The notes under the pieces are model-generated. The model ran no database searches, was not told the origin of the DNA, and saw only the letters and a program-made list of their open reading frames with translations. Positions 1-5,188 of a DNA stretch of 5,226 nt are shown here, piece by piece. Location: contig PGYF01000076.1 of the NCBI GenBank assembly GCA_002839535.1, positions 1 through 5,226 on the forward strand, in the 5' to 3' direction. Position numbers and translations under genes: made by a program. Position 1 is the first letter of the stretch, and the number at the start of each line of letters is the position of its first letter. The DNA comes from Nitrospira bacterium HGW-Nitrospira-1 (GTDB lineage Bacteria; Nitrospirota; Thermodesulfovibrionia; Thermodesulfovibrionales; UBA6898).

Positions 1-63
1 CTGGGGTATCTATCCCCTGTGGCATATGAACAGAGATTCTATGCAGGACAACTGGCAGCATGA
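1..63 (+). pseudogene. IS3-family transposase (OrfB), C-terminal end, cut by window edge
   Basis: The frame open from base 1 reads LGYLSPVAYEQRFYAGQLAA and stops at TGA 61-63. The LGYLSPVAYE string is the characteristic end of IS3-family OrfB (DDE/rve integrase) transposases, where 'LGYLSPxxYE' follows the last catalytic Glu. Everything upstream, including the catalytic domain and OrfA, lies outside the window, so I cannot say whether the element is intact. The stop lies 8-9 bases before a matching IS3-type terminal repeat, the usual spacing at the right end of such elements. The family call is firm; the subgroup (IS3-like) rests on the terminal repeat. Confidence 0.8.
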
Positions 64-71
64 AAGGTTTG

Positions 72-97
72 GTGTCCACTATTGACATCCGAGGTCA
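72..97 (+). repeat. Right terminal inverted repeat of the IS3-type element
   Basis: The stretch starts GTGTCCACTATTG and ends GGTCA. From memory, the right end of IS3 also carries GTGTCCACTATTG and ends in ATCA, so position and content fit an IS3-subgroup right end with the terminal CA at 96-97. The left end is outside the window, so the partner repeat and target duplication cannot be checked. The next bases (GAT or GATA) would be the duplication if there is one. Confidence 0.65.
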
Positions 98-304
98 GAT
101 ACAAAGCCCCGCCATTGTCGCTCACTGACTTGGGCAGGCGCTTAAAGCGAGACTTAAGCAGCCTTAGTGCGGTAGCTGAGAGGGTATTAAGCCGGTCAAG
201 AGAGGACAGCGATCTTGAAAAAAGGAAATAACTGCTTGAAAGAGCTTTATTTTAAATACCATAATGCCAAGCCTGACCCTCCCACTGTTTCAATAGCAAG
301 ATAG
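98..304 (+). pseudogene. Decayed C-terminal remnant of a Y1 (IS200-like/REP-associated) transposase
   Basis: From the edge of the IS3 repeat the frame reads YKAPPLSLTDLGRRLKRD followed by LSSLSAVAERVLSRSRED and EKRK, then a TAA at 229-231. The SLTDLGRRLxRDLSSLS part looks like the DnaA-like helix-turn-helix found near the C-terminus of many Y1 transposases. Reading through the stop gives LLERALF. A +1 shift at about 253 then gives KYHNAKPDPP, ending at TAG 302-304. These continuations look like former coding sequence broken by one nonsense change and one frameshift. The catalytic HUH domain is absent, cut away at the IS3 junction. The family assignment is from pattern memory; an unrelated HTH protein fragment is the alternative. 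Confidence 0.5.
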
Positions 305-317
305 CAAAGCCTGACCC
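269..317 (+). repeat. 11-bp direct repeat AAGCCTGACCC, two copies
   Basis: AAGCCTGACCC occurs at 269-279 and again at 307-317, 38 bp apart start to start. The wider contexts also agree: GCCAAGCCTGACCCT versus GCAAAGCCTGACCCC. The first copy lies in the shifted reading frame of the transposase remnant (as AKPDP); the second lies just past its end. Short repeats of this kind beside a Y1 transposase are what one expects of REP-type or element-end sequences, but their function here is inferred only. Confidence 0.5.
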
Positions 318-326
318 CGCCACCCC

Positions 327-359
327 GCCAGTGACTAATATCCGCTATTAGTCACTGGC
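327..359. repeat. Perfect 14-bp stem-loop, 5-nt loop
   Basis: GCCAGTGACTAATA (327-340) and TATTAGTCACTGGC (346-359) are exact reverse complements around the loop TCCGC. All 14 pairs are Watson-Crick. Neither strand has a T-run after the stem, so it does not look like an intrinsic terminator. Its place directly after the transposase remnant and its direct repeats makes a REP-like or transposon-end hairpin the simplest reading; a protein-binding palindrome is also possible. Confidence 0.75.
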
Positions 360-557
360 AAAAGTATAATGTAATCAAGTGGATACGCCAAGGAAAAATG
401 TTTTAATTCTTCTTGACTATCAAGGAAAGTTTTGCTACAGTTGGCTAACTGTCTAATAACTGGACGAAGTAAATAAAATGATATTTAAGGAAAAGACGGC
501 ATAGTCGCCTATAAACGATTAACTGCTGACCGTGGGCATGGAAAGGGTGCAAGTTTT
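360..557 (+). other. Non-coding stretch before the HEAT-repeat gene
   Basis: I see no gene, RNA gene or long repeat in these 198 bases. They are A/T-rich with stops in all plus frames. The only supportable signals are the promoter-like pair at 413-441 and a weak purine-rich ribosome-binding site (GGAAAGGG, 540-547) ten bases before the ATG at 558. Confidence 0.5.
413..441 (+). promoter_or_regulatory. Candidate sigma70-type promoter for the HEAT-repeat gene
   Basis: TTGACT (413-418) matches five of six bases of the -35 consensus. It is followed after 17 bp by TACAGT (436-441), which matches four of six at -10. Transcription would start near 448, leaving a leader of about 110 nt before the ATG at 558. 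This is a consensus match in A/T-rich DNA and could be chance. Confidence 0.35.
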
Positions 558-1619
558 ATGGATTACAAAACCAAAAAAAAAGAAGAAAATAAGACTCTGA
601 TAGAAACACTTGTTGCGGATCTGAATAATGAAGATTGGATGGTTCGTGAGAGGGCAGTAGAGACATTGCGTGAGATTAAGGACAATCGCTCAATAGAGCC
701 GCTAATAATAGCCTTGAATGATGGCGATTTTGATATTCAAGCCAAGGCATTAATGGGCTTGAAAGAAATAACAGGTCAAGAGTTTGGGAGGGATGCTGAA
801 AAATGGCGGATGTGGTGGGCAAAAAATAGTTTAACCTTTAAAGACAACAAAGCTTCTGACTCTATTGAGGCAAAATGGCTTTACAATCAAGTATGGAAAT
901 ACCATGAACACAGTGAGAGAGATAATCTTTTAGAATCTCTCCTTCTTCTTGCAAAAAGCTTCCCTGATTCAGAAGAAACAGTAATGGCATTTAAAAGTTT
1001 TACCTCCAGCAATTACTTTAATAAGGAGGAGCAAAAGAAACTAAGGCCATTATTTAACAAATACAAAGAAATAGAAAATGCTACATGTCCGAGTACAGCA
1101 AAGGAAAACAAGATAGTTGTGAAGCCTTTCAAATTTATAAAATTGTTGTTTTTAGGGTTGTCTTTAGGGATTCTTTTCGTGATTGGAGTAGTAGTGATAA
1201 TAGAAATAGAGACCAACAGAAGAATAGAAAATATTGCGTATTTCAATAACAACTCGGCTACTATACTCTCGGAAATAAGAAATTTAATGTCATCGAAAAA
1301 CTATAGGGCTGCGGAATCATTATCAGCGAAATATCTTGCTTCAGACAACGAAGAACTTTTAAAACTTTATTTTGACGTTAAATGGAAGAGAGAAGCCGAA
1401 GAAGCGAAGGCCAGAATTGATGAAATCAAGAGAAAACCATTTAACGATAGAACAGCAGGAGAGCATGCAGAATTGGCTAAAGACGAGTATGAACATAAGT
1501 CCGAATATGAAAAAGGTATGGATCTTGCGAGAGAATTAGACAGAATGAATAACGCAAGAAGATTAGACGACATAGCAAGGGACCGTGACGCCATTGATAG
1601 ATATAGGCAATATAAGTAA
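558..1619 (+). CDS. Membrane-anchored HEAT-repeat protein of unknown function
   Basis: I do not recognise this 353-aa protein as a named family. Residues 13-43 and 44-73 form two tandem HEAT/PBS-lyase-like helical repeats (VRERAVETLREI, then a second unit with QAKALMGLKEI). They are followed by GQEFGRDAEKWRMWW, a cap often seen after short bacterial HEAT arrays. Residues 100-175 are helical and polar. One transmembrane helix spans about 192-216 (FLGLSLGILFVIGVVVII). It is preceded by lysines, which suggests the HEAT part is cytoplasmic and the C-terminal third is outside the cytoplasm. Residues 235-270 look like a TPR-type helix pair, and 275-353 are strongly charged and probably coiled. There is no signal peptide and no catalytic motif. 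HEAT repeats usually mediate protein contacts, so a scaffold role is possible but inferred. The gene stands alone between mobile-element relics and is visibly more A/T-rich than the genes to its right, which is compatible with transfer. Start ATG 558 has only a weak GGAAAGGG site. Confidence 0.8.
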   Translation: MDYKTKKKEENKTLIETLVADLNNEDWMVRERAVETLREIKDNRSIEPLIIALNDGDFDIQAKALMGLKEITGQEFGRDAEKWRMWWAKNSLTFKDNKASDSIEAKWLYNQVWKYHEHSERDNLLESLLLLAKSFPDSEETVMAFKSFTSSNYFNKEEQKKLRPLFNKYKEIENATCPSTAKENKIVVKPFKFIKLLFLGLSLGILFVIGVVVIIEIETNRRIENIAYFNNNSATILSEIRNLMSSKNYRAAESLSAKYLASDNEELLKLYFDVKWKREAEEAKARIDEIKRKPFNDRTAGEHAELAKDEYEHKSEYEKGMDLARELDRMNNARRLDDIARDRDAIDRYRQYK

Positions 1620-1678
1620 ACACCTACGATCAGTAGGGAGGGGTAATTGGGGACGTTGATACCGAACGAGCAATTCAT

Positions 1679-1710
1679 CCCTGTGCTCTTGGCACAGGGT
1701 TCTTCACAAA
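1679..1710 (+). repeat. 32-bp repeat with internal hairpin, left copy
   Basis: Its first 21 bases form a hairpin: CCCTGTGC (1679-1686), loop TCTTG, GCACAGGG (1692-1699). They are followed by TTCTTCACAAA. The whole 32 bases recur as an exact reverse complement at 5062-5093, and identity stops at both edges (1678 and 1711 differ). Here it lies directly before the ribosome-binding site of a truncated IS transposase, so it is probably the left end or leader of that element. The hairpin with its short T-rich tail could also weakly terminate transcription coming from the HEAT-repeat gene. Confidence 0.85.
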
Positions 1711-1720
1711 AGGAGGCAAG

Positions 1721-1858
1721 ATGGAAGGAAAGGGCATTATCGTGTTAAAGCAGAGAGAGTTAAAGCGGTTGCATGTAATCCACAAAGTGCTTGATGAGGC
1801 ATTAAAGCAGGCAGAGGCTGCTGAGACAGCGAGACAGTTGGGTATGTTGAGGAGCTGA
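1721..1858 (+). pseudogene. Truncated IS transposase, N-terminal 45 aa (ISNCY-like)
   Basis: ATG 1721 follows a strong Shine-Dalgarno site, AGGAGG at 1711-1716. The frame reads MEGKGIIVLKQRELKRLHVI, then a helix with KVLDEALKQAEAAETARQLG, and stops at TGA 1856-1858 after 45 codons. This resembles the start of ISNCY-type transposases, in which 'xxELKRxHVIxKVLxxxLKQxEAA' leads into a helix-turn-helix of the form LSDRQxRRIVKR. Here the homology appears to end at QLG (about 1843), before the recognition helix, so no functional transposase is possible. It points toward the 3' end of hemW, and its stop is 33 bases from the hemW stop codon. Translation of the 45-aa peptide remains possible because the initiation signals are intact. 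Confidence 0.65.
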
Positions 1859-1891
1859 CGACAAAACAAAACCGTAACTGCGGAAGATGGA

Positions 1892-3016
1892 TTAAAGGCC
1901 TAATCTTTCGAACAACTGCACAATAACCATATTCGATACCGGCAGTCCTTTGCGGGTAAGCCGGAGCTGGTTGGCAGAGATCGCAAGGTGGCCGCTATCA
2001 ATAAGTTCTGCGCATAACTCCATGAAATCCGGCCTCATCTTCATTGCCTCTTCCAGGGCTATCCCTTCTATCTTTCTCAGGCCAAGGAAGATAAACTCCT
2101 TCAGGGCTTCTACATCACTGACGCCGATTGCCTCGGCCTCAGTGATGATATCATTCGTCAGGCTGTCGATATATGTATTGATGTCGCTTGTATTTTGTGA
2201 ACGGACTCCATGCATGAATGAGTGCGCGCCTGCTCCTGCGCCGATGTAGTCGCCCCTGTGCCAGTAGTTGAGATTGTGGAGGCATCTGTACCCGGGAAGC
2301 GCAAAGTTGGATATCTCGTAATGTTCGTATCCTCTGCCTGTCAGAAAGTTTATTGCATGGTCGTACATTTCAAGGACAAGTCCTTCTTCGGGCATTATGA
2401 TAGTTTTGTCTTTGATAAGACTGGCAAGCGGGGTCCCATCTTCCGGAGTGAGTTCATAGGAGGAGATGTGCGCAGGCAAAAGACCTGCTGCCTTCGAGAG
2501 AGTTTCCTTCCAGCCCTCCATAGTCTGGCCTGGTATGCCGTACATCAGGTCGATTGCAAAGTTCTTGTTCCCTGATTTCTTCAGTAAATCTATTGCCAGG
2601 AGCGCCTCATCTACAGTATGGACCCTGCCGAGAGTCTTCAACTCATCATCGTGAAAAGACTGTATGCCGATGCTCATCCTGTTGACGCCGTAGAAGTGGA
2701 GCGCCTCTATCTTTGATGCGTTTACTGTCCCTGGGTTGGCCTCGACTGATATCTCGATTTCAGGGGAAAAGTCATAGTTCTCCCTCAGACAGCAAAAGAG
2801 CTGTTTAAAACAGTCCTCCGGGAGCAGCGTGGGAGTTCCGCCTCCGATAAAGATGGCGCTCAAAATATCCGCGCTATCTCTTTTAATCTCCAGTTCCCTG
2901 CAGAGGCTTTTGACATATCTTCGCGCTGCCTGCTCGTCAAAGGAGATGGAAAGGAAGTCACAGTATATGCATTTTCTGATGCAGTACGGTATGTGGATAT
3001 AGAGGAATTCCGCCAT
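1892..3016 (-). CDS. hemW: HemW-type radical SAM protein (heme chaperone; formerly annotated as oxygen-independent coproporphyrinogen III oxidase)
   Basis: A 374-aa cytoplasmic radical SAM enzyme. YIHIPYC starts at residue 6 and the [4Fe-4S]/SAM cluster motif is C12-x3-C16-x2-C19, followed by DF. Further family marks are GGGTP (58-62), EANPGT (92-97), SIGIQSF (115-121), DLMYGIPGQT (156-165), HNLNYW (247-252) and GAGAHSF (261-267). A HemN_C-type helical region occupies about 300-370. The short N-terminus, with the cluster at residue 12, and the 374-aa length fit HemW rather than true HemN, which is about 450 aa with an N-terminal extension. HemW proteins bind heme and pass it to respiratory enzymes; they lack coproporphyrinogen oxidase activity where tested. 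ATG 3016 is supported by the alignment position of YIHIP. There is no Shine-Dalgarno site upstream and a -10-like TACAAT lies 6 nt before the ATG. The gene is divergent from mazG and convergent with the truncated transposase. Confidence 0.93.
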   Translation of the reverse strand: MAEFLYIHIPYCIRKCIYCDFLSISFDEQAARRYVKSLCRELEIKRDSADILSAIFIGGGTPTLLPEDCFKQLFCCLRENYDFSPEIEISVEANPGTVNASKIEALHFYGVNRMSIGIQSFHDDELKTLGRVHTVDEALLAIDLLKKSGNKNFAIDLMYGIPGQTMEGWKETLSKAAGLLPAHISSYELTPEDGTPLASLIKDKTIIMPEEGLVLEMYDHAINFLTGRGYEHYEISNFALPGYRCLHNLNYWHRGDYIGAGAGAHSFMHGVRSQNTSDINTYIDSLTNDIITEAEAIGVSDVEALKEFIFLGLRKIEGIALEEAMKMRPDFMELCAELIDSGHLAISANQLRLTRKGLPVSNMVIVQLFERLGL

Positions 3017-3158
3017 AGATATATTGTAGGTGATTATGAATAATTATGGAAAATTATCCATCTCCCATTCATCCTGTAAACAGCAGCCGGGTTGCGGCAT
3101 TATAAAGTTTTTTTCACATGTCCCCACAGTAATTGCATTTTTGGGTTAATATAGACAC
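3017..3158. promoter_or_regulatory. Divergent hemW/mazG intergenic region with proximal -10 elements
   Basis: This 142-bp gap must hold both promoters. Toward mazG, TAATAT (3147-3152) ends exactly 6 nt before ATG 3159; a weak -35 (CCCACA, 3123-3128, 18-bp spacer) precedes it. Toward hemW, TACAAT (minus strand, 3028 down to 3023) also ends 6 nt before the ATG at 3016, with TTTCCA (minus, 3052 to 3047) 18 bp upstream as a 4-of-6 -35. Both placements put the transcription start at or next to the A of the start codon. A consensus TATAAT also occurs on the minus strand (3104 to 3099), which would give hemW a leader of about 75 nt, but it has no good -35. Confidence 0.4.
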
Positions 3159-3920
3159 ATGGAACTTAATGAACTGATAAAGATTATGTCTGCCCTGAGG
3201 GGTGAAAAAGGCTGTCCCTGGGACAAGGAGCAGACAATGGAGTCCCTTAAGCCATTTATTGTTGAAGAGGCGTATGAAGTGCTTGAGGCCATTGACGAGA
3301 AGAATCCCGAGGCAGTAAAGGAGGAACTCGGCGACCTGCTCTTTCAGATCGTTTTTCAGTGTCAGATCGCAAAGGAAAAGGGCGCCTTTGAGATGGCCGA
3401 CGTCATCGAAAGAATCGGCAGGAAGATGATCTCAAGGCATCCCCATGTCTTTGGCGATGTAGTCTGCAAGACCTCGGCCGAAGTGCTTGTACATTGGGAG
3501 GCGCACAAGAAGAAGGAGGGGAAGCAGCGGGACTCGATCCTCGAAGGTGTGCCCAAGACACTGCCTTCCCTGCTGCGCGCCCACAGGCTTCAGGACAGGG
3601 CGGCACGAGTCGGTTTTGACTGGGACAAGGTTGATGATGTGATGAAAAAACTCGACGAAGAGATCAGGGAATTCAAAGAGGCGATGGAGGAAAAAAAAGA
3701 GGATGCGATCGAGGAGGAACTCGGGGATATCCTTTTTATGCTCGTCAACATATCGAGGTTTATTGGTGTGAATCCCGAGGACGCCCTCAGGAAGACGATC
3801 CTCAAGTTTATATCCCGCTTCCGGTATATCGAGATGGCCGCAGCTGACTCCGGCAGAAAACTGTCGGACATGACCCTGGCAGAGATGGATGCGCTCTGGG
3901 ATGAGTCGAAAAAAAGATAA
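3159..3920 (+). CDS. mazG: Nucleoside triphosphate pyrophosphohydrolase MazG
   Basis: A 253-aa cytoplasmic enzyme that hydrolyses NTPs or dNTPs to the monophosphate and pyrophosphate. It is linked to house-cleaning of abnormal nucleotides and, in E. coli, to lowering (p)ppGpp. The family opening is present (residues 7-25, with GCPWDKEQT at 18-26). Two MazG domains are seen. The first has EExxE at 36-40 and ExxD at 56-59; the second has EExxE at 167-171 and ExxD at 187-190. These acidic residues bind Mg2+. Both sets are complete, so both sites could be active, although in E. coli only the C-terminal domain carries the main activity. The linker motif HPHVFGD is at 94-100 and the conserved RAHRLQDRAARVGFDW at 140-155. 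The length is close to the E. coli protein (263 aa). Start ATG 3159 fits the family, but no Shine-Dalgarno precedes it. The stop is TAA 3918-3920; no clear terminator follows. Confidence 0.95.
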   Translation: MELNELIKIMSALRGEKGCPWDKEQTMESLKPFIVEEAYEVLEAIDEKNPEAVKEELGDLLFQIVFQCQIAKEKGAFEMADVIERIGRKMISRHPHVFGDVVCKTSAEVLVHWEAHKKKEGKQRDSILEGVPKTLPSLLRAHRLQDRAARVGFDWDKVDDVMKKLDEEIREFKEAMEEKKEDAIEEELGDILFMLVNISRFIGVNPEDALRKTILKFISRFRYIEMAAADSGRKLSDMTLAEMDALWDESKKR

Positions 3921-3977
3921 CTTCCATAAAGACAAAAACTGCAATTACTGATCTCAAATGGCAGGCCTGACATAAAC

Positions 3978-3997
3978 GCATTTTTCGGGTTTAATAT
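3978..3997 (+). promoter_or_regulatory. Promoter-like string upstream of the dehydrogenase, matching the mazG upstream
   Basis: GCATTTTTCGGGTTTAATAT here matches GCATTTTTGGGTTAATAT at 3135-3152 before mazG, apart from one extra C and one extra T. In both, the 3' end supplies a -10-like TAATAT. Here a good -35, CTGACA (3967-3972), sits 19 bp upstream of TAATAT (3992-3997). The predicted start near 4004 would leave a leader of about 97 nt before GTG 4101. Another A/T-rich -10-like hexamer, TATATT (4042-4047), lacks a -35. Confidence 0.4.
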
Positions 3998-4089
3998 GCT
4001 TGCTGAAAAGCCATCTGATAGTACAAAATATTAATTAATGCTATATTCGGCAGTTCTTCCAACTGTTGTTTTTAGATTAATTTTTGTTT

Positions 4090-4095
4090 AAGGAG
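4090..4095 (+). promoter_or_regulatory. Shine-Dalgarno site fixing the GTG start
   Basis: AAGGAG ends 5 bases before GTG 4101. The Rossmann strand begins right after (LRVGVIGVG), so this GTG is the natural start. It contrasts with the two upstream genes, which have no such site. Confidence 0.8.
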
Positions 4096-4100
4096 AAACA

Positions 4101-5012
4101 GTGTCATTACGTGTTGGAGTAATCGGTGTGGGGTATCTCGGAGGGCATCATGCCAGGGTATTTTCCGGGCTTGAGGGCGTTGAACTGGTCGGGATTGCCG
4201 ACATAGACCGGGGGAAAGCCGCAGAGACAGCAGGGAAATACAACTGCGGGTCTTTTTCAGTGTATACAGACCTTATCAAGGCATGTGACGCCCTGAGTAT
4301 AGTCACTCCGACTACCACGCATCACGCCATAGCTATGGACTGCCTGAATGCAGGCAAGGATCTTTTTATCGAAAAACCGATTACAGAACGTCTCGACGAA
4401 GCAAGGGACATTATTGAGGCTGCAGAGAAAAACAGCCTTATTCTCCAGATCGGCCATCTCGAACGGTATAACCCTGCGATTGTTGCTGCAGCGCAGATGA
4501 TAAAGGGGCCGAAATTTATAGAGGCAGAGCGCATGTCCCCTTTTCTCGGAAGAGGCATTGATGTGGATGTGACCCTTGACCTGATGATCCATGATATTGA
4601 TATTGTCTTAAGTGTCGTCCGCTCAGAGGTGAAAGAGATAAGGGCCGCCGGCGGCAGTGTCATAACAGGCAAGATCGATGCTGCCAGGGTATGGCTTGAG
4701 TTCGAAAACGGATGCAAGGCCCTGATTACCGCGAGCAGGCTTGCAAACGAAAAGACACGAAAGCTAAGTATCCACCAGAAGGATTCCCATATTGCCATAG
4801 ACTATCAGAGCCAGGAGGTCAGACGTTATTTCAAGCAGGGAACGGATGTTTCTTTTGATGTTGTAAAGCCGGAAAATAAAGAGCCTCTGAAAGAGGAATT
4901 GAGTGATTTTGTCTCATGTGTCCGTAAGAGAAAAAAGCCGATGGTTTCAGGGAAAGAAGCAATGGACGCCCTGGAAATAGTCCTTAAGATAAATGAAATA
5001 CTGAAGGTTTAG
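4101..5012 (+). CDS. Gfo/Idh/MocA-family NAD(P)-dependent dehydrogenase, GnnA-like (UDP-GlcNAc 3-dehydrogenase candidate)
   Basis: A 303-aa cytoplasmic oxidoreductase. The N-terminal Rossmann fold has the dinucleotide motif G9-x-G11-x-x-G14 and an acidic end of strand 2 (ADID, 33-36), which favours NAD. The family EKP motif is at 91-93, with K92 the usual catalytic lysine. IGHLERYNPA (117-126) and DVTLDLMIHDIDIVL (156-170) follow, with H164 and D165 as the likely active-site pair. The ERYNP, SPF..RGIDVDVxLDLMIHDIDI and LEFENG strings recall the family member often encoded among lpxA/lpxB genes. There GnnA oxidises the 3-OH of UDP-GlcNAc so that GnnB can add an amino group for amide-linked lipid A. 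No lpx gene or aminotransferase is in this window, so the substrate is inferred; another nucleotide-sugar dehydrogenase (WlbA-like) is the alternative. The gene starts with GTG behind a good AAGGAG. It could be the first gene of its own transcript. Confidence 0.85.
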   Translation: MSLRVGVIGVGYLGGHHARVFSGLEGVELVGIADIDRGKAAETAGKYNCGSFSVYTDLIKACDALSIVTPTTTHHAIAMDCLNAGKDLFIEKPITERLDEARDIIEAAEKNSLILQIGHLERYNPAIVAAAQMIKGPKFIEAERMSPFLGRGIDVDVTLDLMIHDIDIVLSVVRSEVKEIRAAGGSVITGKIDAARVWLEFENGCKALITASRLANEKTRKLSIHQKDSHIAIDYQSQEVRRYFKQGTDVSFDVVKPENKEPLKEELSDFVSCVRKRKKPMVSGKEAMDALEIVLKINEILKV

Positions 5013-5061
5013 CATCCAGAGGAAAAGGGTGAAGACCGAAAAAAGGGGAAACCGCGTATGC

Positions 5062-5093
5062 TTTGTGAAGAACCCTGTGCCAAGAGCACAGGG
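5062..5093 (-). repeat. 32-bp repeat with internal hairpin, right (inverted) copy
   Basis: An exact reverse complement of 1679-1710, 50 bases after the dehydrogenase stop. It includes the 8-bp stem CCCTGTGC/GCACAGGG (5073-5080 and 5086-5093). On the minus strand no AGGAGG or transposase start follows, unlike the left copy, so this is not simply a second transposase leader. It could be the opposite end (right inverted repeat) of the same IS type, a solo end, or a small non-autonomous derivative. It may also act as a transcript-end hairpin for the dehydrogenase, although no T-run follows. Confidence 0.8.
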
Positions 5094-5120
5094 CGTCAAA
5101 AGTCAAAACAAATTTATTCT

Positions 5121-5188
5121 GTCATTCTCCGGCTTGACCGGACAATCCAGGATAGGGTATGGATTCCCCGATCAAGTCGTGGAATGAC
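5121..5188. repeat. Degenerate palindromic repeat element (GTCATTC...GAATGAC)
   Basis: Left arm 5121-5149 (GTCATTCTCCGGCTTGACCG...AATCCA) and right arm 5160-5188 (TGGATTCCCCGATCAAGTCG...GAATGAC) are reverse complements at 23 of 29 positions, around a 10-nt loop. From memory, intergenic palindromes with GTCATTCC, CTTGA and GGAATCCA are common dispersed repeats in many environmental bacterial genomes. It is probably a non-coding, possibly mobile (MITE-like) repeat. The downstream string CGAATCCAG (5211-5219) may be part of a neighbouring copy. Confidence 0.7.

Noticed and set aside
327..359. Stem-loop as an intrinsic terminator
   Set aside because: The stem is strong, but neither strand carries a T-run after it: AAAGTATAAT follows on plus and a GC-rich run on minus.
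98..557. tRNA, riboswitch or CRISPR array in the long non-coding stretch
   Set aside because: I found no cloverleaf arms, no conserved riboswitch core and no regularly spaced repeats; the only repeat pair is 11 bp with two copies.
1013..1252. 79-aa minus-strand frame that looks like a membrane protein
   Set aside because: Its hydrophobic stretch is the reverse reading of the transmembrane-coding region of the HEAT-repeat gene. There is no start signal or independent support.
1860..1891. Rho-independent terminator for hemW (minus strand CCGCAGTTACGG then TTTTGTTTTG)
   Set aside because: The T-rich tail is suggestive, but the stem is only 3 bp, too weak to call.
1950..2654. Plus-strand frames of 99, 117 and 62 aa opposite hemW
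   Set aside because: They are antisense to a complete HemW with all family motifs, are rich in Ser/Arg/Pro and show no family resemblance.
3432..3944. 170-aa minus-strand open frame, and 127-, 67- and 64-aa frames nearby, opposite mazG
   Set aside because: They lie fully antisense to a well-conserved MazG, have low-complexity or unnatural composition, and match no family. They are shadows of mazG codon use.
4322..4798. 158-aa and 111-aa minus-strand frames opposite the dehydrogenase
   Set aside because: Antisense shadows of a clear Gfo/Idh/MocA gene, with no ribosome-binding site and no recognisable domain.
1679..5093. An active composite transposon carrying hemW, mazG and the dehydrogenase
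   Set aside because: The only transposase piece inside is 45 codons long, no target duplication is visible, and the enclosed genes are ordinary chromosomal genes. The bracket itself is reported as a finding, but mobility is not supported.
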